Below are positions 1 to 5,571 of a stretch of DNA of 5,953 nt, one piece after another. Source of the DNA: Alphaproteobacteria bacterium (GTDB lineage Bacteria > Pseudomonadota > Alphaproteobacteria > ATCC43930 > CGMCC-115725); contig VAZF01000010.1 in assembly GCA_005888425.1 (NCBI GenBank), positions 1 through 5,953 of the forward strand, given 5' to 3'. The translations under genes and the position numbers were made by a program. Numbering within the stretch: position 1 is the first letter of the stretch; every line of letters starts with the position of its first letter. The notes below the pieces were generated by a model. That model was not told the DNA's origin, did no database searches, and worked only from the letters and a program-made list of their open reading frames with translations.

Positions 1-567
1 GAGCGTTTCGTCGCCGCGGTCCACAGTGTCGCGCCCGACGCGACCGGCACGCCCGTGACGATCCAGGAAGCCGGCCGCCTGATCAGCCGCGCTTTTGTCG
101 ATGCCGGGCTGGTCGGAGTCGCGGCGATCACGATCCTCTTGTGCGCCGTGCTGCGGCGGCTACGCGAGGTCATGATGGTGCTCGGGCCGCTATTATTGGC
201 GGCATTGTTGACGCTGGCGGTCACCGTCGTTATCGGGATGCCGCTCAATTATGCGAACATCATCGCCTTGCCGCTGCTCTTGGGGATCGGTGTCGCGTTC
301 GACATCTACTTCGTCATGAACTGGCGCGCCGGGCAGATCTATCACCTGCAGTCGAGCACCGCCCGCGCCGTGCTGTTCAGCGCGTTGACGACCTTGTCGG
401 CGTTCGGCAGCCTCGGCCTATCGAACGATCCCGGCACCGCGGAGATGGGTATCTTGCTGACGATCTCACTCGTCTGCACCTTGTTCTGCACCTTTATCGT
501 GCTGCCAGCCTTGCTCGGCCCGGCGCGCATCGCCGCGGCTGAAGAGCACCGCGAAGCCGCGGGTTAA
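1..567 (+). CDS. hpnN: HpnN, hopanoid RND-family transporter, C-terminal part (5' end outside window)
   Basis: Inner-membrane RND/MMPL-type transporter that in studied bacteria moves hopanoids towards the outer membrane. The frame is open from base 1 and ends at TAA 565-567, giving the last 188 residues; full HpnN proteins are roughly 850-890 residues, so most of the protein lies to the left. Seen directly: a short soluble stretch (residues 1-32), then five hydrophobic segments at about 36-51, 57-80, 85-106, 122-141 and 148-172, the layout of the second RND membrane half. The segment with NYANIIALPLLLGIG followed by FDIYFV resembles the conserved RND helix of HpnN-like proteins, and SALTTLSAFGSLGLS is the usual next helix. 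The tail after LPALLGP is short and polar. The GTG at 55 is internal, not a start. The HpnN assignment rests partly on the hpnKJI neighbours; a general MMPL exporter is the alternative. Confidence 0.88.
   Translation, partial: ERFVAAVHSVAPDATGTPVTIQEAGRLISRAFVDAGLVGVAAITILLCAVLRRLREVMMVLGPLLLAALLTLAVTVVIGMPLNYANIIALPLLLGIGVAFDIYFVMNWRAGQIYHLQSSTARAVLFSALTTLSAFGSLGLSNDPGTAEMGILLTISLVCTLFCTFIVLPALLGPARIAAAEEHREAAG
564..567. other. TTAA shared by the convergent stops of hpnN and hpnK
   Basis: The + strand TAA of hpnN is 565-567 and the minus-strand TAA of hpnK reads from 566 to 564. The palindrome TTAA thus supplies both stop codons, and the two convergent genes overlap by 4 bp. There is no room for a bidirectional terminator between them, so the transcripts should overlap or end within the opposing gene. 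Confidence 0.9.
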
Positions 568-1427
568 CGCGCCACGGCAACGTCAGCAAATCTGATACGG
601 CGGATGCCAAGCTCCTCGATGCGGTGCCTCACGCGCGGGCTGACGAGCGCGGCCAGCTCCTCTGTCGGGCGATAGCCGGGCATCGCCCCCCGCAAGGCCG
701 GCGTCGTTTCGGCCGCCGGATGGAAATAGATCTCGCTGACACCCTCGGGCAAATGCGGCAACAAGGCGACGATCCGATCCTCAGTCATCGCGCCGCTCCA
801 GGCGATGCCAAAGACATGGTCGTTGCAAGCTAGGCAGGCTCGGTGCAGCCGATGGCGTAATGCCGCGACCGCGAAAGCGGGCGGCGGCAATGGTAGGGGC
901 TCGCCGGGGAAGGCACGGCGCAGCGGTGCGCGCGGCTCCGCCGGTAGACGCACCGCGCGCATGCCGTAATCGCGGCCGATCTCGACGAGCAGTCGCGCGA
1001 CGGTCGGGTGCAGATGCATATGCTTGTGCGCGTTGACATGGTCGAGCGCGAGCCCGGTGGCGTGGAACCCCTCGAATTGGGCGCGGATCTCGGCGGCGAG
1101 CCGGCGGCGCGCGCCGGGCTGGAAAAAAAAGCGCAATCCGGCGCGCAAGGGATTGTCGTCGAACCGGCCGTCGCGGCGCACGAGACTCCCGAGCTGATCC
1201 GGCGGCAACGACGGCGCGCCGTCGATCAGCACAAGGTGCAACCCGACGCGCAGCGTGCCGAGGCGACGTGCCCGTGCGACCGCATCCGCCGCGGCCGGCG
1301 CGCCGACCATCAGGCTGGCGCTCGACAGAATGCCGTCGCGATGCGCCTGCTCGACCGCGTCGTTGGCTGCGATATCGCGGCCGAAATCGTCAGCCGTAAC
1401 GATCAGCCGCCGTGCCGGCAGCCTCAG
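564..1427 (-). CDS. hpnK: HpnK, YdjC-like hopanoid-sugar deacetylase (probable CTG start)
   Basis: YdjC/ChbG-type carbohydrate deacetylase. By established knowledge of the hopanoid pathway it removes the acetyl group from N-acetylglucosaminyl-bacteriohopanetetrol made by HpnI, before HpnJ acts. From the proposed start it is 287 residues, the usual family size. TADDFG lies at residues 11-16 with the Asp pair 13/14; GLHLVL has His64; the His-rich motif HVNAHKHMHLHP is at 130-141; EIYFHP has His236. These fit the Asp-His-His metal site and active site of the family. The first in-frame ATG (1310) would remove the first 39 residues including TADDFG, so it cannot be the true start. No ATG, GTG or TTG precedes the motif nearby. 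CTG at 1427-1425 overlaps the hpnJ stop as CTGA and has GGGAG 8 nt upstream. The 3' end shares TTAA with the hpnN stop. Identity is firm; the exact start is inferred. Confidence 0.9.
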   Translation of the reverse strand: MRLPARRLIVTADDFGRDIAANDAVEQAHRDGILSSASLMVGAPAAADAVARARRLGTLRVGLHLVLIDGAPSLPPDQLGSLVRRDGRFDDNPLRAGLRFFFQPGARRRLAAEIRAQFEGFHATGLALDHVNAHKHMHLHPTVARLLVEIGRDYGMRAVRLPAEPRAPLRRAFPGEPLPLPPPAFAVAALRHRLHRACLACNDHVFGIAWSGAMTEDRIVALLPHLPEGVSEIYFHPAAETTPALRGAMPGYRPTEELAALVSPRVRHRIEELGIRRIRFADVAVAR

Positions 1428-2848
1428 CTCGCCATCTCCCGCTCGCGCAGGAACTGGAAGAACTCGACCCCCTCGCGCACACGCCGCCGCATCATCTCCG
1501 GGCTCTTCAGCATCTCGCCGAGCAGCGATGCAATCTTGCGCCGCCGGAAATAGAAGCGCCGATAGAACTTCTCTACCGACTGGAAGATCTCGGTGTGCCC
1601 GAGGTGTGGGTAATGCAGCGGAGCGATCTGCACGCCGCGCTCGTCGACCAATTCGGCGTGGCTCTCGTCGAGCCAGCCATTCTCAACGGCTTGCCGGTAG
1701 AGATAGGTGCCGGGATAGGGCGCGGCGAGCGACACCTGGATCGTGTGCGGGTTGATGTCGGAGGCGAACTGGATCGTCTCCTCGATCGTCTCCTTCGTCT
1801 CGCCAGGCAGGCCCAGAATGAACGTGCCGTGAATCGTGATGCCGAGCTCGTGGCAGTCCTTTGTGAAGCGGCGCGCGATATCGACCCGCATGCCCTTCTT
1901 GATGTTGTTCAGGATCTGCTGATTGCCGGTTTCGTAGCCGACCAGCAACAGCCGCAGGCCGTTGTCGCGCAAGATTTCGAGCATCGCGCGCGGCACGTTC
2001 GCTTTGGCGTTGCACGACCAGGTGACGCCCAGCTTGCCGAGCTCCTTCGCGATTGCCTCGGCCCGCGGCCGGTCGTCGGTGAAGGTGTCGTCGTCAAAGA
2101 AGAATTCCTTCACCTGTGGGAAGTAGTCCCGAGCGAGGCGGATCTCTTCGATGACGTGCTCGACGCTGCGCACCCGATATCGATGCCCACCGACCGTCTG
2201 CGGCCACAGACAGAAGGTGCATTTCGAGCGGCAGCCGCGCCCGGTATAGAGCGACAGATAAGGGTGCTTCAAATAACCGATAAAGTAATCCTCGACTCGC
2301 AGATCCCGCTTGTAGACTTCGGTGACAAAGGGCAGCCGGTCCATGTCCTCGAGCACCGGCCGTGCCCGGTTGTGGACAACGACACCATTGCCGTTGCGGT
2401 AGCTGAGCCCGTCGATGTCGGCAAAACGCCGCCCCTCGGCGACTTCCTTGATCGTGAAGTCGAATTCCTCGCGCGCGACAAAATCGATGGCGCGCGATGC
2501 GGTTAGACTTGGCTCGGGCTCGACCGCGACCTTAGCGCCGACGAGCCCGATCTTCAGATGCGGATTAGTGTCCTTGAGCGCCTGGGCGACTTTCACATCG
2601 GCCGCGAAGGAAGGCGTCGAGGTATGCATGACGACAAGCTCGTAATCGCGCGCCAGGGGCAGCACGTCGTCGAGCCGCAGCCGCGCCGGCGGTGCATCGA
2701 TAAGCTTGCTTCCCGGCACCAGCGCGGCCGGTTGCGCCAGCCATGTCGGATACCAGAAAGAGCGGATCTCACGCCGCGCCTGATAACGCGAGCCCGCCCC
2801 GCCATCGAACCCGTCAAAGGACGGCGGGTGCAGAAACAGAGTCTTCAT
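1424..2848 (-). CDS. hpnJ: HpnJ, radical SAM protein of hopanoid cyclitol-ether formation
   Basis: Radical SAM enzyme, 474 residues, the normal HpnJ length. Its family is genetically linked (for example in Burkholderia cenocepacia) to converting the glucosaminyl group on bacteriohopanetetrol to the cyclitol ether, after HpnI and HpnK. Domains seen: an N-terminal cobalamin-binding-like region (about 1-160) opening with MKTLFLHPPS; then the radical SAM core with CxxxCxxC at Cys206, Cys210 and Cys213 (GRGCRSKCTFC); an acidic strand EFFFDDDTF near 248-256; the glycine-rich LLVGYETG near 301-308; and ILGLPGET further on. The C-terminal segment after about residue 400 is Arg-rich and soluble. No signal peptide is visible. 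The ATG overlaps the hpnI stop as ATGA and has GAGGGGG 10 nt upstream, so it is probably translationally coupled. The stop TGA overlaps the proposed hpnK CTG. Whether it truly binds B12 cannot be told from sequence alone. Confidence 0.95.
   Translation of the reverse strand: MKTLFLHPPSFDGFDGGAGSRYQARREIRSFWYPTWLAQPAALVPGSKLIDAPPARLRLDDVLPLARDYELVVMHTSTPSFAADVKVAQALKDTNPHLKIGLVGAKVAVEPEPSLTASRAIDFVAREEFDFTIKEVAEGRRFADIDGLSYRNGNGVVVHNRARPVLEDMDRLPFVTEVYKRDLRVEDYFIGYLKHPYLSLYTGRGCRSKCTFCLWPQTVGGHRYRVRSVEHVIEEIRLARDYFPQVKEFFFDDDTFTDDRPRAEAIAKELGKLGVTWSCNAKANVPRAMLEILRDNGLRLLLVGYETGNQQILNNIKKGMRVDIARRFTKDCHELGITIHGTFILGLPGETKETIEETIQFASDINPHTIQVSLAAPYPGTYLYRQAVENGWLDESHAELVDERGVQIAPLHYPHLGHTEIFQSVEKFYRRFYFRRRKIASLLGEMLKSPEMMRRRVREGVEFFQFLREREMAS
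1436..1440 (-). promoter_or_regulatory. Shine-Dalgarno deciding the hpnK start
   Basis: On the minus strand GGGAG lies 8 nt before CTG 1427-1425, inside the end of hpnJ. The spacing is ideal for initiation, and the CTG overlaps the hpnJ TGA as CTGA, the same geometry as the usual ATGA coupling. This supports the non-ATG start of hpnK. Confidence 0.55.
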
Positions 2849-3981
2849 ACCGGTTTATCCCCCTCGACGGTCAATCGCCCACCGGGCTCCACCCGAAACA
2901 GCTGATCCCGCCACAAAACATTGCGTCCGCAGAAGCTACTCAGAAATACCGCAAAGGACAAAGCATCGCGCAGCGGCAGAAGCCACAGCCCGCCGATCGG
3001 CAAGTCGAGCCGGCGCGCGATGACCCCGGCCGACAGCCAGCGCAACGCGCACGAGACCAAAACGAGCCAGCATGAAGCCGCGCTGAAGCCGGCGACCGCC
3101 GCGGCGAGCACGGTCAGAATGATTGTATGCGTGATGATCGAGCCGGCAAAGCCGAGCGGCGCCATCGCCCGCACGGTCCGCGCCCAGCGCAGTTCGTGCC
3201 GCCACAAGCTCGCGAAAGACGGCTCGGCGACGTGGTTCTCGACAATGTAGCGCGACAGCACAGTGGCCAGGCCGAGCTCGCGGACCGCATCGCCGAGCCG
3301 GTGGTCATCCGCCAGCTCGTCGCGGATGCGGGCGAATCCGCCGATCCGCTGCAACACCGAGCGACGCAGCGCGATCGTCGCACCAAAGCAGCCGCCGCCC
3401 GTCCCAAGCATCTCGCCCAACAGCGCGCTTGGCAGAAACGCAAAGTTGATATGCATCGCGCCGAGCCGCGACCACAGTCCACCGAACGGCATACCCTTGT
3501 AGAGGCAGGTCACGGCACCGGCGCGGGGGTCCTGCAGCGGCCCGATGGTCGACGTAACGTAGTCGCGGTCAACCCGCATGTCGCTATCGGCCATGACGAG
3601 GATCTCGTGCTTGGCCGCTGCTAGCATGTTTTCGAGATTCGCGACTTTCAGATTGCTCCCGGTGGCGCGCGGGTTGACCAAAAGCGCGATGTCTTGCTCG
3701 GGATACTCGCCTATCAATTCGCGCGCGACCGGCAGAGCCGCATCGGCACCGTGCCGCACACCGAAGACGATCTGCACCTCGGGATAATCCTGCTCGATGA
3801 AGGAGCGCAGATTCTCGCACAACCCAGGTTCGGCGCCGTGCAGCGGCTTCAGCACCGAGACGGGCGGCCGCCCGGCGGTGCGCGCAATGGGGCGGCGGGC
3901 AAAGCGCAGCGCGGCGATGGTGCTGCCCGTAAGATAGGCCCATGCCAGAACGAGCAGGATCGCGAGGCCGAGCTCGCTCAC
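2845..3981 (-). CDS. hpnI: HpnI, ceramide-glucosyltransferase-like hopanoid glycosyltransferase
   Basis: Membrane-bound family-2-like (GT21, ceramide-glucosyltransferase type) glycosyltransferase of 378 residues. In characterised clusters HpnI adds N-acetylglucosamine to bacteriohopanetetrol, the first step of the HpnI-K-J branch. Seen: one N-terminal hydrophobic helix (about 3-26); the fold start VSVLKPLHG (41-49); the DxD-type site in MADSDM (Asp132, Asp134); GTGGGCFGATIALRR (193-207); the catalytic-acid region DELADDHRLG (221-230); and HELRW at 262-266 in the place of the (Q/R)xxRW acceptor motif. Three C-terminal membrane helices follow at about 277-300, 303-322 and 333-351. It starts with GTG at 3981-3979 behind a strong GGAGGAG. 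It is the first gene of the minus operon, and its TGA overlaps the hpnJ ATG. A sphingolipid-type acceptor is a possible alternative, but the hpn context argues for hopanoid. Confidence 0.94.
   Translation of the reverse strand: MSELGLAILLVLAWAYLTGSTIAALRFARRPIARTAGRPPVSVLKPLHGAEPGLCENLRSFIEQDYPEVQIVFGVRHGADAALPVARELIGEYPEQDIALLVNPRATGSNLKVANLENMLAAAKHEILVMADSDMRVDRDYVTSTIGPLQDPRAGAVTCLYKGMPFGGLWSRLGAMHINFAFLPSALLGEMLGTGGGCFGATIALRRSVLQRIGGFARIRDELADDHRLGDAVRELGLATVLSRYIVENHVAEPSFASLWRHELRWARTVRAMAPLGFAGSIITHTIILTVLAAAVAGFSAASCWLVLVSCALRWLSAGVIARRLDLPIGGLWLLPLRDALSFAVFLSSFCGRNVLWRDQLFRVEPGGRLTVEGDKPV
2859..2865 (-). promoter_or_regulatory. Shine-Dalgarno of hpnJ
   Basis: GAGGGGG on the minus strand, 10 nt before the hpnJ ATG and within the last codons of hpnI. 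Together with the ATGA overlap this points to coupled translation of hpnI and hpnJ. Confidence 0.55.
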
Positions 3982-3988
3982 GCGTCGG

Positions 3989-3995
3989 CTCCTCC
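3989..3995 (-). promoter_or_regulatory. Shine-Dalgarno of hpnI, supports the GTG start
   Basis: GGAGGAG on the minus strand, ending 7 nt before GTG 3981-3979. It is the strongest ribosome site in the window, and it fixes the GTG as the start of hpnI; the protein then opens directly into its N-terminal membrane helix. Confidence 0.7.
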
Positions 3996-4107
3996 GGTCG
4001 TCGCGCGCGACGTCGCACGGCCTGCGCCGTCGAGCCCAGAACGCGGGCCGATGACCCCTTTCCTGCGAATCTCCGCCTCCCCGCCCGATCCGCCTTTTGG
4101 CGCCATA

Positions 4108-4128
4108 CGCGGCCCGTGATTGGCCGCG
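4108..4128. repeat. Perfect inverted repeat, hpnI leader side
   Basis: CGCGGCC (4108-4114), a 7-nt loop, then GGCCGCG (4122-4128). The 7-bp stem is all G/C. No T-run follows on either strand, so it is not a classical terminator. It lies about 127 bp upstream of the hpnI start and could be an operator or a structure in the hpnI 5' leader. Confidence 0.45.
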
Positions 4129-4192
4129 ACCCGCCCCGGCCGCGCCCGCTCCCCTGCCGATCTGGCCAAGCAGGCGCGATCCGGGCTGAACA

Positions 4193-4210
4193 ACGGCTTA
4201 GCAAAGCCGT
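4193..4210. repeat. Perfect inverted repeat with tetraloop
   Basis: ACGGCTT (4193-4199), loop AGCA, AAGCCGT (4204-4210). The stem is 7 bp with a tight 4-nt loop. On the minus strand it is followed by TGTT only, so any terminator activity would be weak. It sits centrally in the divergent region, next to the first CGAAATCC copy. Confidence 0.45.
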
Positions 4211-4226
4211 CGCGCCATAAGACGAT

Positions 4227-4315
4227 CGAAATCCTCCCGTTTATCCGTCGCATACTGATGGAGGCCGCGGCAAAGGTCTATGACGCCGTTCTTTTCGAAA
4301 TCCGGCCCGAAATCC
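4227..4315. repeat. Three direct copies of CGAAATCC
   Basis: The 8-mer CGAAATCC occurs at 4227-4234, 4296-4303 and 4308-4315, all in the same orientation; the last two start 12 bp apart. I did not see it elsewhere in the window (CGAAATCG occurs at 1382 and 5287 inside genes). Clustering in the divergent promoter region would suit a regulator-binding site, but no regulator is identified. Confidence 0.4.
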
Positions 4316-4590
4316 AGCACCGGACAGCCGACCGGAAGTTGACCAGCATTGACGAACCCCTAGCTGTTTTTTGCGCCCAGCACGACCCACTGCAGGCCGC
4401 CGCGCCCGGTTAGCGATAGCAGACCCGGCGGGGAAAGGCAGGATCAAAATGGGCGCTGGGCTGTTCTGCGATGGTGTGCGCTCAGATATGCAATAGCGTC
4501 GCAGCATTGCGCGTAGCGCGCGAACTGTGGCAGGGATAGACAACGACGGCTCTGCCGCCGGCGAAGCCACCTGCGCTGGGGGCGTTATCG

Positions 4591-4595
4591 AGGAG
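4591..4595 (+). promoter_or_regulatory. Shine-Dalgarno deciding the ispH start
   Basis: AGGAG is 9 nt before ATG 4605 but directly abuts ATG 4596. Only the second ATG has workable spacing, and it gives an N-terminus (MLRVVLAQPRGFCAGV) of family-typical length. Confidence 0.65.
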
Positions 4596-4604
4596 ATGAC
4601 GCGA

Positions 4605-5546
4605 ATGTTGAGAGTGGTGCTGGCCCAGCCGCGTGGGTTCTGCGCCGGGGTCGAACGCGCGATCGAGATCGTCGAGCGGGCGCTCGAGAAATACGGGCCC
4701 CCGATCTACGTGCGGCACGAGATCGTGCATAACCGGCACGTCGTCGAGCGGCTGCGCGCGAAAGGGGCGCAGTTCGTCGACGAGATCGATGAGGTCCCGC
4801 CGGGCTCGGTGACGATCTTCAGCGCGCATGGGGTCGCCAGCGAGATCGAGCGGCGGGCGGGCGAACGCGGTCTCCCCGTCATCGATGCAACCTGCCCGCT
4901 CGTCTCGAAGGTTCATATCGAGGGCCAGCGCTATGCCAACCAGGGGCGCGAAATTATCTTGATCGGCCACGCCGGCCATCCCGAGATCGAGGGCACGATG
5001 GGCCGCATCACCGGCCGGGTGCATTTGATCTCGCGGCCCGAGGAGGTCGCCAAGCTCAACGTCGCCGATCCGGACAAGCTCGCCTTCATCACACAGACGA
5101 CGCTCAGCGTCGACGATACGCGCGCCGTCATCGAAGCGCTGAAGGCGCGTTTTCCGTCGATCGTGGGGCCTGACACCAAGGATATCTGCTACGCGACGCA
5201 AAACCGCCAACGAGCGGCGCGCGAATTGGCGAGGATCGTCGATGTCGTGCTCGTGGTCGGCGCGCCCAACAGCTCCAACTCCAATCGTCTGCGCGAAATC
5301 GCGGCGGAATGCGGCGTGCCGAGCTACCTGATCGAGGACGCCCGCGCCCTCGACCCGTGCTGGCTCAAAGGTGTGTCGTCGGTCGGCATCACGGCCGGCG
5401 CCTCCGCGCCCGAGGAGCTCGTCGAAGAATTGATCGAGCGCCTCCGCGAGATGACCGGCACCGAGGTCGAGATCCTGCCGGGAATCACCGAGAACGTCCG
5501 CTTCCGCATGCCGTCGCAGCTTACCGACCGCGCCTCCCGCAGCTGA
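4605..5546 (+). CDS. ispH: IspH (LytB), 4-hydroxy-3-methylbut-2-enyl diphosphate reductase
   Basis: Last enzyme of the non-mevalonate (MEP) pathway; a cytosolic iron-sulfur enzyme that reduces HMBPP to IPP and DMAPP. From this start it is 313 residues, close to E. coli IspH. The three cluster ligands are present: Cys13 (PRGFCAGV), Cys97 (ATCPLVSKVH) and Cys195 (CYATQNRQ). Substrate-site residues are also intact: His43 in HNRHVV, His75 in SAHGV, His124 and Glu127 in GHAGHPEIEG, Thr165/Thr166 in TQTT, the Ser/Asn group in NSSNSNR, and Ser268 in ASAPEE. The start was chosen because AGGAG (4591-4595) lies 9 nt before ATG 4605; it touches ATG 4596 directly, too close to serve it, and a GTG at 4527 would add a low-complexity lead. 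hpnH follows closely, so the pair probably forms an operon that ties C5 precursor supply to hopanoid synthesis. No key residue is missing. Confidence 0.97.
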   Translation: MLRVVLAQPRGFCAGVERAIEIVERALEKYGPPIYVRHEIVHNRHVVERLRAKGAQFVDEIDEVPPGSVTIFSAHGVASEIERRAGERGLPVIDATCPLVSKVHIEGQRYANQGREIILIGHAGHPEIEGTMGRITGRVHLISRPEEVAKLNVADPDKLAFITQTTLSVDDTRAVIEALKARFPSIVGPDTKDICYATQNRQRAARELARIVDVVLVVGAPNSSNSNRLREIAAECGVPSYLIEDARALDPCWLKGVSSVGITAGASAPEELVEELIERLREMTGTEVEILPGITENVRFRMPSQLTDRASRS

Positions 5547-5571
5547 CGCGCAGCTTTATCCGCTGGTCTTG

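Larger units (their letters stand above)
3982..4604. other. Divergent intergenic region between hpnI and ispH
   Basis: About 620 bp without a gene I can support. It must hold the promoters for the leftward hpnIJK operon and the rightward ispH-hpnH pair. Open frames in it (for example 4120-4413 on + and 4241-4570 on -) translate to Arg/Ala/Pro-rich or unrecognisable protein and look non-coding. Contents seen: two perfect 7-bp hairpins, three copies of CGAAATCC, and a TTGAC pair spaced 10 bp at 4339-4353 that could be a -35 element towards ispH, although no good -10 follows at 16-18 bp. No tRNA, riboswitch or T-run terminator was recognised. Parts from about 4190 to 4380 are more AT-rich than the genes, as expected for promoter DNA. 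Confidence 0.6.

Noticed and set aside
1008..1755. Overlapping + strand frames opposite hpnK and the end of hpnJ
   Set aside because: They lie antisense to conserved enzyme motifs and give Arg/Ala-rich, domain-free protein.
1412..2506. Long 364-codon open frame on the + strand opposite hpnJ
   Set aside because: It is antisense to a gene with intact radical SAM motifs; long antisense frames are expected in GC-rich DNA, and the translation shows no known domain.
4339..4377. TTGACC/TTGACG pair as a sigma-70 promoter towards ispH
   Set aside because: No convincing -10 hexamer at 16-18 bp from either element; kept only as a remark in the intergenic entry.
4527..4604. GTG at 4527 as the ispH start, adding 26 residues
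   Set aside because: No Shine-Dalgarno before it, and the extra residues do not look like IspH; AGGAG at 4591-4595 serves ATG 4605 and gives a typical length.
4482..5210. 242-codon open frame on the minus strand opposite ispH
   Set aside because: Mirror frame of a fully conserved ispH; Asp/Arg/Leu-rich translation without any recognisable motif.
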